A DNA stretch of 64,000 nucleotides from CASFRF01 sp031549345 (GTDB lineage Bacteria > Verrucomicrobiota > Lentisphaeria > Victivallales > Victivallaceae). How positions within the stretch are numbered: the first letter of the stretch is position 1; each line of letters opens with the position of its first letter. The notes below the pieces were generated by a model that worked only from the letters and a program-made list of their open reading frames with translations, did not search any database and had not been told where the DNA came from. Positions 44,149 to 53,562 of this stretch are shown here, one piece after another. The position numbers were made by a program, and so were the translations under genes. The stretch spans positions 124,001 to 188,000 of the forward strand of contig JAVBPY010000006.1 in NCBI GenBank assembly GCA_031549345.1, in the 5' to 3' direction.

Positions 44149-47100
44149 TTTTTCTCCTTATTGTCCACAGTGTCCAAAGAAAGCTCATAACGACCCCAAC
44201 GGTCGACCGAGAGGTTGTTGGAAAAAACGCCATCGAAGGCGATGGCCGATTTACGCATTTCCGTGGGTTTGTCGGTGTCGTCGATCAGAAAATCCATCAT
44301 GAAACGGCTCCCCGGCAGCGCCCGGAAGGCGCTTTTGTCGCGCGGCGTAATCCGCCCTTCCAGCCGGTAGCCCGTGGCGGTTCTCTTCCCGAAGCACTCG
44401 ATATTTAAAAAATCCTGTTCCGCGCGGGCGAAGAGGATGCGGCTTGGCCCGTCGCCGGGGACCACCATTGCTTGTTCCGCCCCCGGCGAAAGGGGCGAGC
44501 CGAGTTTCTCCGCGCTCCGGGAGTCGAAGAAAAGCTCCAGGCAATCGTAGCGGAACACGTCGCCGCGCTCCGGCGGCGCGGGCATGAACGCGTCGTCGCG
44601 CACATCGAGCAGGAAGTACACGCCGTCGTGCCGCCGCCAGGCGAGCTTCAGTTCCGCCGAATGGTCGGCGGGACCGCGCCACTGGGGGAGCCACTGTTCG
44701 GCGTAATTGGGTTTGCCGTGGACCACGTCGTCGGCGGTGTCGGCCCGGAAAACGGGGACGTTGCGCCAGTCGGAGTCGTCGCCGTCCAACACAATCGGGT
44801 GCAAGGCGCGCGGGAGCTGCCGGATCACACCGGCCGAACGGAAGACTTGTTGCGCGGCGGCGAGGGCTTTATCCTTGTCGTGCAGCTCCACTTGCAAGGT
44901 GTAGTTGCGGCGCTTGAGCGCGGTACTTTTCAACGTTACGCCGAGCTCCATCTTCGTCCCCGGCGCGATTTCGATCGCGGCGCGTTCCAGCACGATTTCC
45001 GCCCCCGGCAGTGGCGTGGCTGAGAGGGTCCCCTTGAGCACCGTCTTCAGCGGATTTTCGAGCCGGATGATCCCTTTAAGGACTCCATTTTCCGGCAGCT
45101 CCGCCGGAATTTCCAGCTTCAAGGGTGCGACTTCGGCAAAATCGGCGGGGACGTTGAAAATATACTGCGCGTCCAGTGCGGCGTTTACCGTGAGCAGTCC
45201 GTTGCCATCGGTCCGGATTGTTCCATAGTTGCCGTAAAGGTCCATCGTCCGGTATTCCGTACTCGGCTTGAGGCGGAAGGTCAGTGTGGCCGGATTCAGC
45301 GCAAAAACGGCCGCCGTATGCGTGCCGTCGGCATTGTCCAACCGCAGCGCCGCCGTTTCCAGCGAGGCGACCGGGAGCGAATGAACGTTCTCCACCTGAT
45401 TCAGCACCTGTCCGGCCAATGCGGTCAGCGCCACGCCGAGGCGCGTCGGTATGCCCATGTAATTGACGCGCCCCTCGCCCATCGAGTTCGGCGATCCGCA
45501 CTTGCAGTATATTTTGTAGCTGTTGGCGTAGCTCATCAAGGCCGACTGCACCTCGATGGCAGCGGCCTCACCTTCCGGCAGTGTCGGCGAAGAGGAGATC
45601 AGTGCGCTGAAGCCGTGCCGGGTGCTGACCGGATATCCCCAGAGCTCCGCCTCTTTACGGGTCATCGGGCGGCCGTTTACCCGGGGGAGGACGGCGAAAT
45701 TGCACTCGGTGTTCCAGATCGAGAGCACTTTGCCCCCGGCATAGCGTTTGACGATGTCTTTAAGCTCGTCGGCCTTGTTGTCCCAGCGGAACGAGCCGAT
45801 GGGGTTGCTGGTGTAGTCGTGGAACGACACACCGTCGATGTATTGGGCGCCCCCCGCCTGGAGCATGGCGGCAATGGCGGGCAATGCCGAGGGGGAACCG
45901 CCCGGCGGAATCATCAGCACGCCGGGGATCGCCGCGCGGTAGACCTCGGAGGCGATCGGCAGAAGCTGCGCGTACGCCGTGCCGGAAATGTCCTGGTGGA
46001 AATTCGGCTCGCTGGTAAGCTCGAAGGCCCAGACTCCGGCCTGCTTCGCCGCCGGAGCGACCGTTTCACACAGTTTGCGGTACTCGTTCAACTGCTGAAT
46101 GGTCAGGAGTTTTCCGCCGGGCGCCTGGGGAAACGTGGTCCACAAATACGGATGCAGTTCCGGCATGTAGCTTTGATAATCCCGGATTTTATCGAGGAAC
46201 GTCGCCGTATCGGTTCCGTAGAGGGACATCCGACGGACGGGGGTGTCGTAATGGAAGCGGTCGCCGTTGTCGGCCCAGTAGGCGAATTTATGTCGCGAAT
46301 TCAGCTTGGCCGGAGGGGGGGGGACGATGCCGATGCCGAATTTCTCCGGCGCGGCTTTAATAAGCTTGCCTGCTGCGTCCAAGAGCTCCATGTTCAGATA
46401 ATACACACCGCAACGGTCGAAACGCAATTCCTCGCGCAACACCTTTCCCGGCTCGGCCGGCTTCTTCCACGTGCGCAGGACCTTGCCTTCCAATGTTTCC
46501 AGCGTAAATTGCGCAGTCAGTGCCTGACTATCGGCGGGGAGCGCGATTTCCGCGGGAACAGTCTGGTTGATTCGGAAATAACCGTCGTTTTCGTTTACAA
46601 TCTTCATGCCGATCTTGTTGCGGAACGCACGTTCGGCGGCGAGTTTGCGGTACTCGTTCAATTGTTCTTCGGAACTTCCCGCGGCGGGGAAATGGAGTTT
46701 TTTCAGTTCTTCGGCGCTCAATGCGCGGCGGTACAGCGCCAGTTCGTCGAAGTCGATGGGGACAATGTCGCCCTTGCCGTCGCCGCCGCCGACGCGCAGG
46801 AAGTTGATTCCCTGGCGCATGCACTCGAAAAACGGCCGCCAATTGACCCAGCGGTCGGGGTTTTCGTATCCGGTGATTTGTGCGCCGAACGGCTGTTCGT
46901 GCCGCAGTTCGCCATCCAGATAGAGGCGCACCGCGCGGCCGTCGACGGTCAGCGCGAAATGGCGCCACGTCCCCGCCGGACAGGGCTGGGCTGCGAAATT
47001 GGTGCGCAACTCTTTGCCGCCGATGCGGACGAGCAGCGCGCCGTCCTTGAAGTAGGGTGCCTTTTCGTAATATACCCGGAAGCCGCCGCCCCAGGAATCG

Positions 47101-47570
47101 CCAAGGGAGATCAAGCGGCCCGTCGCCTTGTCCAGGGGCGTTTCATGCACGCGGAACCACCCCTGAAAGGTCGCGCCGTCTTTGAATTCGCGGCCGTCTA
47201 CGCCGCTGCGGAACATCACCACTTCACCGTTGCCGGAGGTCAGCGCCGCTTTGCCCGGCAGCCGCCCCCGCGTCCACTCCGGGTCCAACCGGGGCGAATC
47301 GGCCGTCAGGCGCTGGTAGGTGTACATCCGGTCGGTTCCATAGGGGGAACGGCTGCGGAGGATGTACAACGATCCGAGCGGCCCGCCGGAGAGGGCGGCG
47401 CGGCCGGGATCGAGCATGACGTGGTTCGCCGCTTCCTCCCCTTTGCCTTCCTCGAAGGTGTAGAACCGGATCAGTGCCGGGTCGCGCTTGAGCGTTTCCT
47501 TGTACTGGGCATAGTCAGCCCCGGGGGCCGACACGGCCCCCGCCAACAGAGCGAAGTGGAGAATTCTCAT
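44145..47570 (-). CDS. secreted LamG + GH-A barrel + CBM9-like protein, copy 2
   Basis: 1141-aa tandem paralogue of the downstream gene, with the same domain order and length. A signal peptide (MRILHFALLAGAVSAPGADY) precedes the LamG domain (YTFEEGKGEEAANH, SPYGTDR). The barrel has ELTSEPNF (acid/base Glu, preceding Asn replaced by Ser) and SIWNTECNFAVL (nucleophile Glu retained). The C-terminal CBM9-like domain ends RWGRYELSLDT, nearly the same as copy 1. It overlaps both neighbours by 4 bp, so the three are co-translated. Presumably a glycosidase of related but altered specificity. Confidence 0.78.
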   Translation of the reverse strand: MRILHFALLAGAVSAPGADYAQYKETLKRDPALIRFYTFEEGKGEEAANHVMLDPGRAALSGGPLGSLYILRSRSPYGTDRMYTYQRLTADSPRLDPEWTRGRLPGKAALTSGNGEVVMFRSGVDGREFKDGATFQGWFRVHETPLDKATGRLISLGDSWGGGFRVYYEKAPYFKDGALLVRIGGKELRTNFAAQPCPAGTWRHFALTVDGRAVRLYLDGELRHEQPFGAQITGYENPDRWVNWRPFFECMRQGINFLRVGGGDGKGDIVPIDFDELALYRRALSAEELKKLHFPAAGSSEEQLNEYRKLAAERAFRNKIGMKIVNENDGYFRINQTVPAEIALPADSQALTAQFTLETLEGKVLRTWKKPAEPGKVLREELRFDRCGVYYLNMELLDAAGKLIKAAPEKFGIGIVPPPPAKLNSRHKFAYWADNGDRFHYDTPVRRMSLYGTDTATFLDKIRDYQSYMPELHPYLWTTFPQAPGGKLLTIQQLNEYRKLCETVAPAAKQAGVWAFELTSEPNFHQDISGTAYAQLLPIASEVYRAAIPGVLMIPPGGSPSALPAIAAMLQAGGAQYIDGVSFHDYTSNPIGSFRWDNKADELKDIVKRYAGGKVLSIWNTECNFAVLPRVNGRPMTRKEAELWGYPVSTRHGFSALISSSPTLPEGEAAAIEVQSALMSYANSYKIYCKCGSPNSMGEGRVNYMGIPTRLGVALTALAGQVLNQVENVHSLPVASLETAALRLDNADGTHTAAVFALNPATLTFRLKPSTEYRTMDLYGNYGTIRTDGNGLLTVNAALDAQYIFNVPADFAEVAPLKLEIPAELPENGVLKGIIRLENPLKTVLKGTLSATPLPGAEIVLERAAIEIAPGTKMELGVTLKSTALKRRNYTLQVELHDKDKALAAAQQVFRSAGVIRQLPRALHPIVLDGDDSDWRNVPVFRADTADDVVHGKPNYAEQWLPQWRGPADHSAELKLAWRRHDGVYFLLDVRDDAFMPAPPERGDVFRYDCLELFFDSRSAEKLGSPLSPGAEQAMVVPGDGPSRILFARAEQDFLNIECFGKRTATGYRLEGRITPRDKSAFRALPGSRFMMDFLIDDTDKPTEMRKSAIAFDGVFSNNLSVDRWGRYELSLDTVDNKEKK

Positions 47571-49525
47571 GGTTTTGCTGTTTCCAACTCCGTCAGCATC
47601 AATCCCAACAGACCCGGGGCGCCGTCAGTGTAGTTCAACTCCGGGTAATAAAGCGAGGGGCCGTATTCAAGGATGCTGCGTTCCACGCCCGCCGCGAATT
47701 GTTCGCTCAATTCCTGTTTCAGCCAGGCGGCGACTTTCTCTTCCGGGCCGCATTGCCAGGGCCAGAGGAAGAGTCCGCCGTTCTTATGGCGGGAAGCCGG
47801 GAACGCGTTCAGCGCATCGGCGTCGGGGAGCACGCCGCTCCGGGCGAGCTGCCGGAAACCGCAGACGGTGTTCCAGACGGGTTTTCCCGCGCGGCCGCAG
47901 AGGTTTTTGATCCAGTCGCGCCGGAGTTGCGGCACCATTCCGTCGGAATGGATGGAGAGGATGTCGAAGTCGAGTTTGGCGTTCAGCACCGCGTCGATGT
48001 AGCCGGAGTCGTGGCCCGTAACTGCGCCGACGAGGATCTTCGCTTCGGGATTTTCGGCCCGGATCGCCTCGGCGGCGACTTTGGCAAGTTCGATGTAGTC
48101 GGCGGCCTTCTGCTGGGCCGTACCCCGTTGGCCGTTGCGGTTCATCTCCTGCCCCACCTCAAAATACTTTACATCGTAGCGTCCCGAGAGGAGCCGCCAG
48201 AGCTTGCGGTACAATTCCATGTCCGCGGGCAGATTCTGCGAACCTTCGCGCAATCCGGCCCAGCCGGGGCGGCCGGTCAGGGCGATCACCAGCTCCGCGC
48301 CCGCTTCGCGATGGCGGCGAACCACGCTGTCGAGCCAGGTCCAGTCGTACTCCTGCTTCTTCGGCTCCAGCTGTGCCCAGTCCACACGGATGCGGCTGAG
48401 CTTGATCCCCAGCGCCGCCGCTTCCGGCTGGCGGTCGGTCAAATTGGCCACGCCGATGCGCGACGCGGTGGGGAGCTTGGCGGCCACCGCCACCGGGAAC
48501 TCGGCGCGGCGGAGAACTTTGTTCCCGGCGCGCGCTTCGAGTTTGATTGCGTACAACCCGGGGGTGGCGAATTGAAGCGTTACCGGCTCTCTGAGCGGCA
48601 ACGCGTAGATTTTGCCATTTGCGAGGAGCGTATCCGCGCCGGGGACGGAGGCTTCCACCTCCACCGCTTCATTGACGGCGAGATAACCGTATTTTGCGGT
48701 CTTCAGTGCGAGCGTCGCCACCGGCTCCTCGTTGGGAGGGGCCTTGCCCGCGTTGTATGCGTCGGCGACTTCTTTCGCCGTCAGCGCCCGGTCGAAAAAC
48801 GTGAGTTCGTCGATCTTATAATCAAGCGCCTTGCCACGCATCCACCACTTGCCGCCGAGGAGGAAGAGCCCCGGATTGCGCTCCGGTTCGCCGTCAAATC
48901 GTTTGTCTTCGGGCGAAAGCCGGAGGTTCATGGCCTTGCTTTCGGCCAACGCGCCATTGACGTATAAGGACATTTGCGTTCCGTCGTAGGTCAGTACCAC
49001 CTGGTGCCAGTTTTTGACGCCGAACTGGGTGAATTTCAGGCTTCCCGAACTCTCCGCGGTGCCGTAGGTCAACGTCAGTTGGCCGACTCGGTTCCAGTGG
49101 GCGCGACTGTATTCCATGCGGAAGCCGACCTTGTAGCCGGAGTCGTAATTGAACAACGTCCCGTTCAAGTCCTGTCCACGGTCGTAGAGATACACCCAGC
49201 ACCCCAGCGAGAACGGTTTGCCGTCCAGCCGGAGCGCGGGAATCCGCGCCCCTTCCGGTAAATCGCCCAATCGCAACGCGTTCCAGACGCCGCTTCGTCC
49301 CAACGCCGGGCCGGAGAGCTGTGTCCCCTCCGGAATCGTCGCATCCTGCCGCAGCCGTCCGTAGGGCGTGGTCGTGCGCACAACGCCGGGGGCGCACTTC
49401 AGCTCACCCTTGTTCAGAAGCCGCCCCGGCAGCGCCTGCTCGAAATCGATATCGATTTGCGGTTTTTCCGCCGCCGTTACGCCGACGGCCAGCGCCATCG
49501 CCAAACCAAGAAAGCTCTTCATCAT
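47567..49525 (-). CDS. secreted LamG + GH-A barrel protein, copy 3, lacking nucleophile Glu
   Basis: 652 aa, shorter than its neighbours because no CBM9-like domain follows. The signal peptide MMKSFLGLAMALAVGVTAAE starts at ATG 49525, with AAGGAG 10 nt before; alternative ATGs (49534, 49522) differ by a few codons. The LamG domain is at ~20-270, the barrel at ~350-640. The acid/base region reads EVGQEMNRNG. Where copies 1 and 2 have NSESGF and NTECNF, this reads NTVCGFRQLA, so the presumed nucleophile Glu is replaced. It may be a binding or inactive pseudo-enzyme, or use another residue. Confidence 0.72.
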   Translation of the reverse strand: MMKSFLGLAMALAVGVTAAEKPQIDIDFEQALPGRLLNKGELKCAPGVVRTTTPYGRLRQDATIPEGTQLSGPALGRSGVWNALRLGDLPEGARIPALRLDGKPFSLGCWVYLYDRGQDLNGTLFNYDSGYKVGFRMEYSRAHWNRVGQLTLTYGTAESSGSLKFTQFGVKNWHQVVLTYDGTQMSLYVNGALAESKAMNLRLSPEDKRFDGEPERNPGLFLLGGKWWMRGKALDYKIDELTFFDRALTAKEVADAYNAGKAPPNEEPVATLALKTAKYGYLAVNEAVEVEASVPGADTLLANGKIYALPLREPVTLQFATPGLYAIKLEARAGNKVLRRAEFPVAVAAKLPTASRIGVANLTDRQPEAAALGIKLSRIRVDWAQLEPKKQEYDWTWLDSVVRRHREAGAELVIALTGRPGWAGLREGSQNLPADMELYRKLWRLLSGRYDVKYFEVGQEMNRNGQRGTAQQKAADYIELAKVAAEAIRAENPEAKILVGAVTGHDSGYIDAVLNAKLDFDILSIHSDGMVPQLRRDWIKNLCGRAGKPVWNTVCGFRQLARSGVLPDADALNAFPASRHKNGGLFLWPWQCGPEEKVAAWLKQELSEQFAAGVERSILEYGPSLYYPELNYTDGAPGLLGLMLTELETAKP

Positions 49526-49547
49526 TCTCCACATTCTCCTTTGTTCT

Positions 49548-51461
49548 TTACCAGGCGACCGGCAGCATGTAATCCCCCAGCCAGCGGCTCTGTGTGGATT
49601 GGTAGACCGACAAATTGTGGCGGTTTTCCACATGGCCATCCAGCAGCAGCAGATTTTTCGTCGCGTTGTGCGAAATCATCCGTTCCAAGATGTTTTTCTC
49701 GATTTCAGCCGGGGTGTTGGAGAAGTACGTCAAACGCAAACCGAGCCGTTGCGCCGTCGCACTGATTACGTAATTGTTCATATATCCGTCGCTCACCCAC
49801 AGGACACGGCTGGTGTGTTTGAGGCGGGTGAACCGCCGCCAGTCCAGCATTCCATCGTCGGTGGGTTTATAGGTTGCGGAGCCGTAGCTGGAGCCGGAAA
49901 TCGTGTAGCTTGGGCCGAATTCTCCACCCGCGTTGGTTGTCGCATCTTCCGGGCACTGAATGATTCCGAGGCCCCCGGCCATCTTATGCTTTTTCCAAAT
50001 AAAAGAGCCGTAGAAGGAGGCCGTCGTAAATTTAGGACAGTAACCGCTGTAGTACGCCGGGATCAACGGCCAGGGGGCTTCGCCGGGGTTTGCTTCGTTG
50101 ACCGAATGCGTGGAGGGGAACACCGTCGCCGCCCACTGGTCGTTGTAATCGCCCAAGTACTGCTGCATCGCCAGGCCCTGTTGTTTCAGGTTGGAGATGC
50201 ACTTGGCTTTCCGCGCCGTCGCGCGCGCCTGGTTCAGCGCGGGCAAAAGCATGCTGGCCAGGATTGCGATGATCGCGATCACCACCAATAACTCGATCAA
50301 AGTAAAGCGGGATTGCGGAACGAGTAACGGCTTTTGTCTCATTTCTTTTTCCTCTTCTTTATTGTGTGCGGTTGTGGAGCGTACGATCAATGGGCACGCC
50401 AGGCGGATATTCCGCGGCGGAAGGCATGCTCCGGGAGCGGAGAGTTCCTCTTTTAAAAGCGCCCAGGCGGCTTTGCCGATCTCCTGGTCGTCGTGGCGCA
50501 ACGTGGTCAAATCCCAGTGGCGGTAACTCGGATCGTCGTCGGTTCCGATCAAAGCAAAATCTTCAGGAATGCGTAAGCCAAGCTCTTCGGCGGCCACCAT
50601 CACCAATTCCGCGAGCTCGTCATTGACGGCATAAAGCGCGCTGAATTTCCCCCGCGAATGCTTCAGCAAGCTGCGGATTTCGTTTTTGTCGTAGGGGTAG
50701 GCGACCTCGAATTGCATCGGCTCCGGGCAAGCGCGTTTCCGATGGACTTTCCGGGCGGCTTCAAAGCGTTCCCCCGTCCACTCGAAGCCGCGGTGTCCGA
50801 TCAGCGCCACGCGCCTGTGCCCCAGCTTCAATAAATACTCCGCCGCCACGCGGCCGATTTCCGCGCTGTCGAATTCCACGGTATGACACGACGCACCCGC
50901 CGTGCCGCCGACCCAGATCAGCGGAATAGACAGCACTTGCAGCAAGGGCAACTCTTTCGGGCCCCGGTCGGGCGCTTTGGGGAGGGAGTGCGGAATGTAC
51001 ACCAGCGCATCGAGCTTCGTATCGCGGATTTGTTCCACCAGTTCCGGCGTTACTTCGCCGAAGGGGTAGGTGTTGAAAAAATGGAACGACGCGCCGATCT
51101 GGTTGATCTCTTTTTCCATCCCCAGGCAGGTCAGCGCGGTGCGGACCGTGGCGCTTTTGGGGTTGCTCCGGTCGATGTAACCGACCAGCCCGATGCGAAC
51201 GCCACGCAGGGGATTTTCCGCCAGGCGCATGCCGCCGCGCGGTACGACGTCGATGGTTCCATCTTCCCGCAGCGCGGCGAGAACCTGGCGGATCACGCTC
51301 AAAGGCGCGCCGTACATCTCGCTCAACGCGCGTTCCCCGGGGAGCGGATCGCCCGGCTGGAGGCCTTGACCGCGCAAGTCGGCGAGGAGCTTCGTCCGGC
51401 AATCGTTCTGCCGTTGACGCATCTCCGTGGAGCTCAGGCGTTTTTTTCGTACGTCGGTCAT
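49548..51461 (-). CDS. GntR/LacI-type regulator continuous in frame with a type II pseudopilin
   Basis: 637-aa open frame. Residues ~20-85 are a GntR winged helix (LQPGDPLPGERALSEMYG); ~90-365 a LacI-type sensor (IGLVGYIDR, SIPLIWVGGT, DDDPSYRHWDLTTLRHDDQE). The pseudopilin begins about residue 374 with SRFTLIELLVVIAIIAILAS, a cysteine-bearing globular domain and a C-terminal LLLDGHVEN motif. Met374 (ATG at 50342) has GAGG 8 nt upstream, so a separate pseudopilin could start there, with an older stop lost between them. The first ATG follows AGAAGGAG. It is first gene of the glycosidase operon. Confidence 0.8.
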   Translation of the reverse strand: MTDVRKKRLSSTEMRQRQNDCRTKLLADLRGQGLQPGDPLPGERALSEMYGAPLSVIRQVLAALREDGTIDVVPRGGMRLAENPLRGVRIGLVGYIDRSNPKSATVRTALTCLGMEKEINQIGASFHFFNTYPFGEVTPELVEQIRDTKLDALVYIPHSLPKAPDRGPKELPLLQVLSIPLIWVGGTAGASCHTVEFDSAEIGRVAAEYLLKLGHRRVALIGHRGFEWTGERFEAARKVHRKRACPEPMQFEVAYPYDKNEIRSLLKHSRGKFSALYAVNDELAELVMVAAEELGLRIPEDFALIGTDDDPSYRHWDLTTLRHDDQEIGKAAWALLKEELSAPGACLPPRNIRLACPLIVRSTTAHNKEEEKEMRQKPLLVPQSRFTLIELLVVIAIIAILASMLLPALNQARATARKAKCISNLKQQGLAMQQYLGDYNDQWAATVFPSTHSVNEANPGEAPWPLIPAYYSGYCPKFTTASFYGSFIWKKHKMAGGLGIIQCPEDATTNAGGEFGPSYTISGSSYGSATYKPTDDGMLDWRRFTRLKHTSRVLWVSDGYMNNYVISATAQRLGLRLTYFSNTPAEIEKNILERMISHNATKNLLLLDGHVENRHNLSVYQSTQSRWLGDYMLPVAW

Positions 51462-51471
51462 AAAACTCCTT

Positions 51472-51543
51472 CTGCAATGAACTGCAATTACATTATAATG
51501 GATAGTTTTCCGGAAAGCAAGTGCAAATTGCAGAAAATTGCAG
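51472..51543. promoter_or_regulatory. symmetrical ATTGCAG operator array
   Basis: Four copies of one heptamer. CTGCAAT at 51472-51478 and 51482-51488 and, inverted, ATTGCAG at 51527-51533 and 51537-51543. Within each pair the copies are exactly 10 bp apart. TGCAA-A-TTGCA (51522-51532) is also a perfect palindrome. The pairs flank the regulator promoter, so autoregulation is likely. Confidence 0.6.
51492..51520 (-). promoter_or_regulatory. promoter of the regulator/glycosidase operon
   Basis: On the minus strand: TTGCTT (51520-51515), a 17-bp spacer and a perfect TATAAT (51497-51492). It lies between the two operator pairs. Confidence 0.7.
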
Positions 51544-51576
51544 AATTTTTTTGATATCCATTTTTCTCTTCTTCCC

Positions 51577-51605
51577 TTGACTTTATGAGCATTTTACGCT
51601 ATAAT
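51577..51605 (+). promoter_or_regulatory. promoter of pseudopilin gene at 51652
   Basis: TTGACT (51577-51582), a 17-bp spacer and a perfect TATAAT (51600-51605), 46 bp ahead of the TTG start. Confidence 0.75.
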
Positions 51606-51651
51606 ATTGGAAGCGATATGGATATAACGAAATCTTTAGGAGGATTGAGAA

Positions 51652-52554
51652 TTGAAAAAATATCGTTCTTTTACCCTGATCGAGCTTCTGGTGGTGATCG
51701 CCATCATCGCCATCCTCGCCTCCATGCTTCTCCCGGCGTTGAACAAGGCGCGGGAACAGGCGAAGCGCGCCAATTGCATGAGCAACGTTAAACAGCTTGT
51801 GGTAGCCACCACAGCTTATGAAGGCGACTATAAATTCCTCCCTCTTCAGGGGCACAATTCTGCCGCCGTCAATGGCGAATTCCGTGGGATGGCGCAGACA
51901 GCGGGTTCGTTGAACGCCCTTTATAAGAGCTATCTTTCGGGAGAGTTGTATCCCGCCGCCTATTCCGCCGAGCCGGAGGCGATTCCTCGCTTCCCCTATA
52001 AAATCACCACGACGACCCCACATCTTCCCGCGCTGAAAAAAGTCATGATCTGTCCTTCTTCCGCCCGCACGGATTTTTATCGCCTCTGTTATGCCTTTTA
52101 CGCAGGTTCGGCCGCCGACTACGGTATGACATCCGATCGCTGGATTCGGATGCAGCAAATCGTCCTCCGTCGGAAGCTTTCGTTCGTCACCAACACCCCC
52201 GTGCTTTGGGCAGATCGCGCGAATTTGCAGAGCGCGGGCAACAACGGCGGCTTTATGGAAACAAACCACGGCAGGGGCTACACCGGTGCCGTCAACGAGG
52301 GATATCCCACCGGCGGCAACGTCGGCGCCATCGACGGCTCCGTCCGCTGGTACAACTACTCGGGGGGCGACATCGGCGGTGTTACAGCCAATGCGCCGTT
52401 TGTTTATATACGGAACGGCGGGGCGATCGGCGGGCATGTCGCCATTCCCGCCAACGCGTATTTCTTCCAGCTCGGCGGGTTCTCTTCGTTGGCGAACTCC
52501 TCCAATAAACGCCTTGTTTACGGATTGGGAGCCATCGACTACAGAACGTTGTAA
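51652..52554 (+). CDS. type II pseudopilin (DUF1559-like)
   Basis: 300 aa. A short leader (MKKYRS) is followed by the prepilin-peptidase/N-methylation helix FTLIELLVVIAIIAILAS and then MLLPALNKARE. The globular domain has a conserved Cys in MICPSS, and the C-terminal part carries a GAIDGSVRW 'DG' motif. Start is a TTG at 51652, chosen because a perfect AGGAGG lies 8 nt upstream. Such proteins assemble pseudopili or are retained in the membrane; Lentisphaerota carry many. It is divergent from the regulator-pseudopilin gene. Confidence 0.85.
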   Translation: MKKYRSFTLIELLVVIAIIAILASMLLPALNKAREQAKRANCMSNVKQLVVATTAYEGDYKFLPLQGHNSAAVNGEFRGMAQTAGSLNALYKSYLSGELYPAAYSAEPEAIPRFPYKITTTTPHLPALKKVMICPSSARTDFYRLCYAFYAGSAADYGMTSDRWIRMQQIVLRRKLSFVTNTPVLWADRANLQSAGNNGGFMETNHGRGYTGAVNEGYPTGGNVGAIDGSVRWYNYSGGDIGGVTANAPFVYIRNGGAIGGHVAIPANAYFFQLGGFSSLANSSNKRLVYGLGAIDYRTL

Positions 52555-52584
52555 GCGTAGTGCATTGAGGCTGACTCAAACATT

Positions 52585-52626
52585 CTTCCGGGACGATTCA
52601 AGTTCGAATCATCCCGGAAGTTTTTT
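52585..52626 (+). terminator. intrinsic terminator after first pseudopilin
   Basis: CTTCCGGGACGATTC and GAATCATCCCGGAAG form a 15-bp stem with one G.T wobble and a 6-nt loop, then six T. Confidence 0.9.
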
Positions 52627-52669
52627 GGGATCGTCTTTCTGTTTTGTGTATTTTTGAATTAAGGGAAAT

Positions 52670-53533
52670 ATGAAAAATCGTCGCGTTTTTACTCTGATCG
52701 AACTTTTGGTCGTAATTGCGATCATCGCCATCCTTGCCTCTTTGTTGCTGCCATCGTTGAATAAGGCGCGGGAGCGGGGACGCAGGACGGCCTGCCTGGG
52801 CAATGTGCGCCAGCTCACCATCGCCACGCTGAGTTATGCGGACGATTTTAAATTCTTCATGGTTTGCGGGAAAAGCGGCATTCTGGCCAATGCGGCCCCC
52901 CTGCCTGTGGCGGACTCCCTCGGCTCGGTGAACGCATTTTACAAGGGCTATCTTGGCGGCAATTTGAACGTCGTCCCCGGAACGGCCAACCATGACCGCA
53001 TCCCCAGCGGGGTGCGGCAAAAATCCACGGCGGAACCGGCGATGGTGAAGGCGTTCTGGTGCCCCTCCACCCGCCGCGATCTTCAGAACTTGAATCCGGC
53101 CACGTACGCCATGGCGGGGGGATCCGCGTTCAATTACGCGCTCAATGCGGAAAGAATCATGCGCATCCAGAAAGCCGCGATTGCCAAGGGCTACCAAACC
53201 TCGCCGCTCGCCCCCGTTCTCTGGTTTGACCGCGCTCCCAACGCCTACCCGGAGCAAGTCAACCACCAGGATGCGAATTTGTTGTACAATCTTGCGGGGG
53301 GAAACTTCGGCATGATCGACGGCAGTGCCCGCTGGGGGGCCGGCTTCGTGCGCAACGTTACCGGCCCGGTGTACGCGGGACACAACAAATTCAACAACCT
53401 ATACCCCCACAATGCAATATTTCTCGCGCCGAGCAAGGGGACGTTCAGTATGGAAATGGCCGACGGGGTGGCCGATCCTTCGATTTTCATCGGCCCGACA
53501 GGCCTCACGTTTGAGCAACTCCGCGCGCTCTGA
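52670..53533 (+). CDS. type II pseudopilin (DUF1559-like)
   Basis: 287 aa. Leader MKNRRV, then FTLIELLVVIAIIAILAS and LLLPSLNKARER. The globular part has a Cys in FWCPST and ends with GMIDGSARWG, the 'DG' motif. It is related to the gene before it (shared layout, e.g. APVLWFDRA against TPVLWADRA) but clearly diverged, so it is a paralogue rather than a recent duplicate. A terminator lies before it and another after; a promoter was not pinned down. AAGGGAAATATG gives a ribosome-binding site. Confidence 0.85.
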   Translation: MKNRRVFTLIELLVVIAIIAILASLLLPSLNKARERGRRTACLGNVRQLTIATLSYADDFKFFMVCGKSGILANAAPLPVADSLGSVNAFYKGYLGGNLNVVPGTANHDRIPSGVRQKSTAEPAMVKAFWCPSTRRDLQNLNPATYAMAGGSAFNYALNAERIMRIQKAAIAKGYQTSPLAPVLWFDRAPNAYPEQVNHQDANLLYNLAGGNFGMIDGSARWGAGFVRNVTGPVYAGHNKFNNLYPHNAIFLAPSKGTFSMEMADGVADPSIFIGPTGLTFEQLRAL

Positions 53534-53562
53534 TATTTTCCGAAAAATATAAAAAAGTGCAG

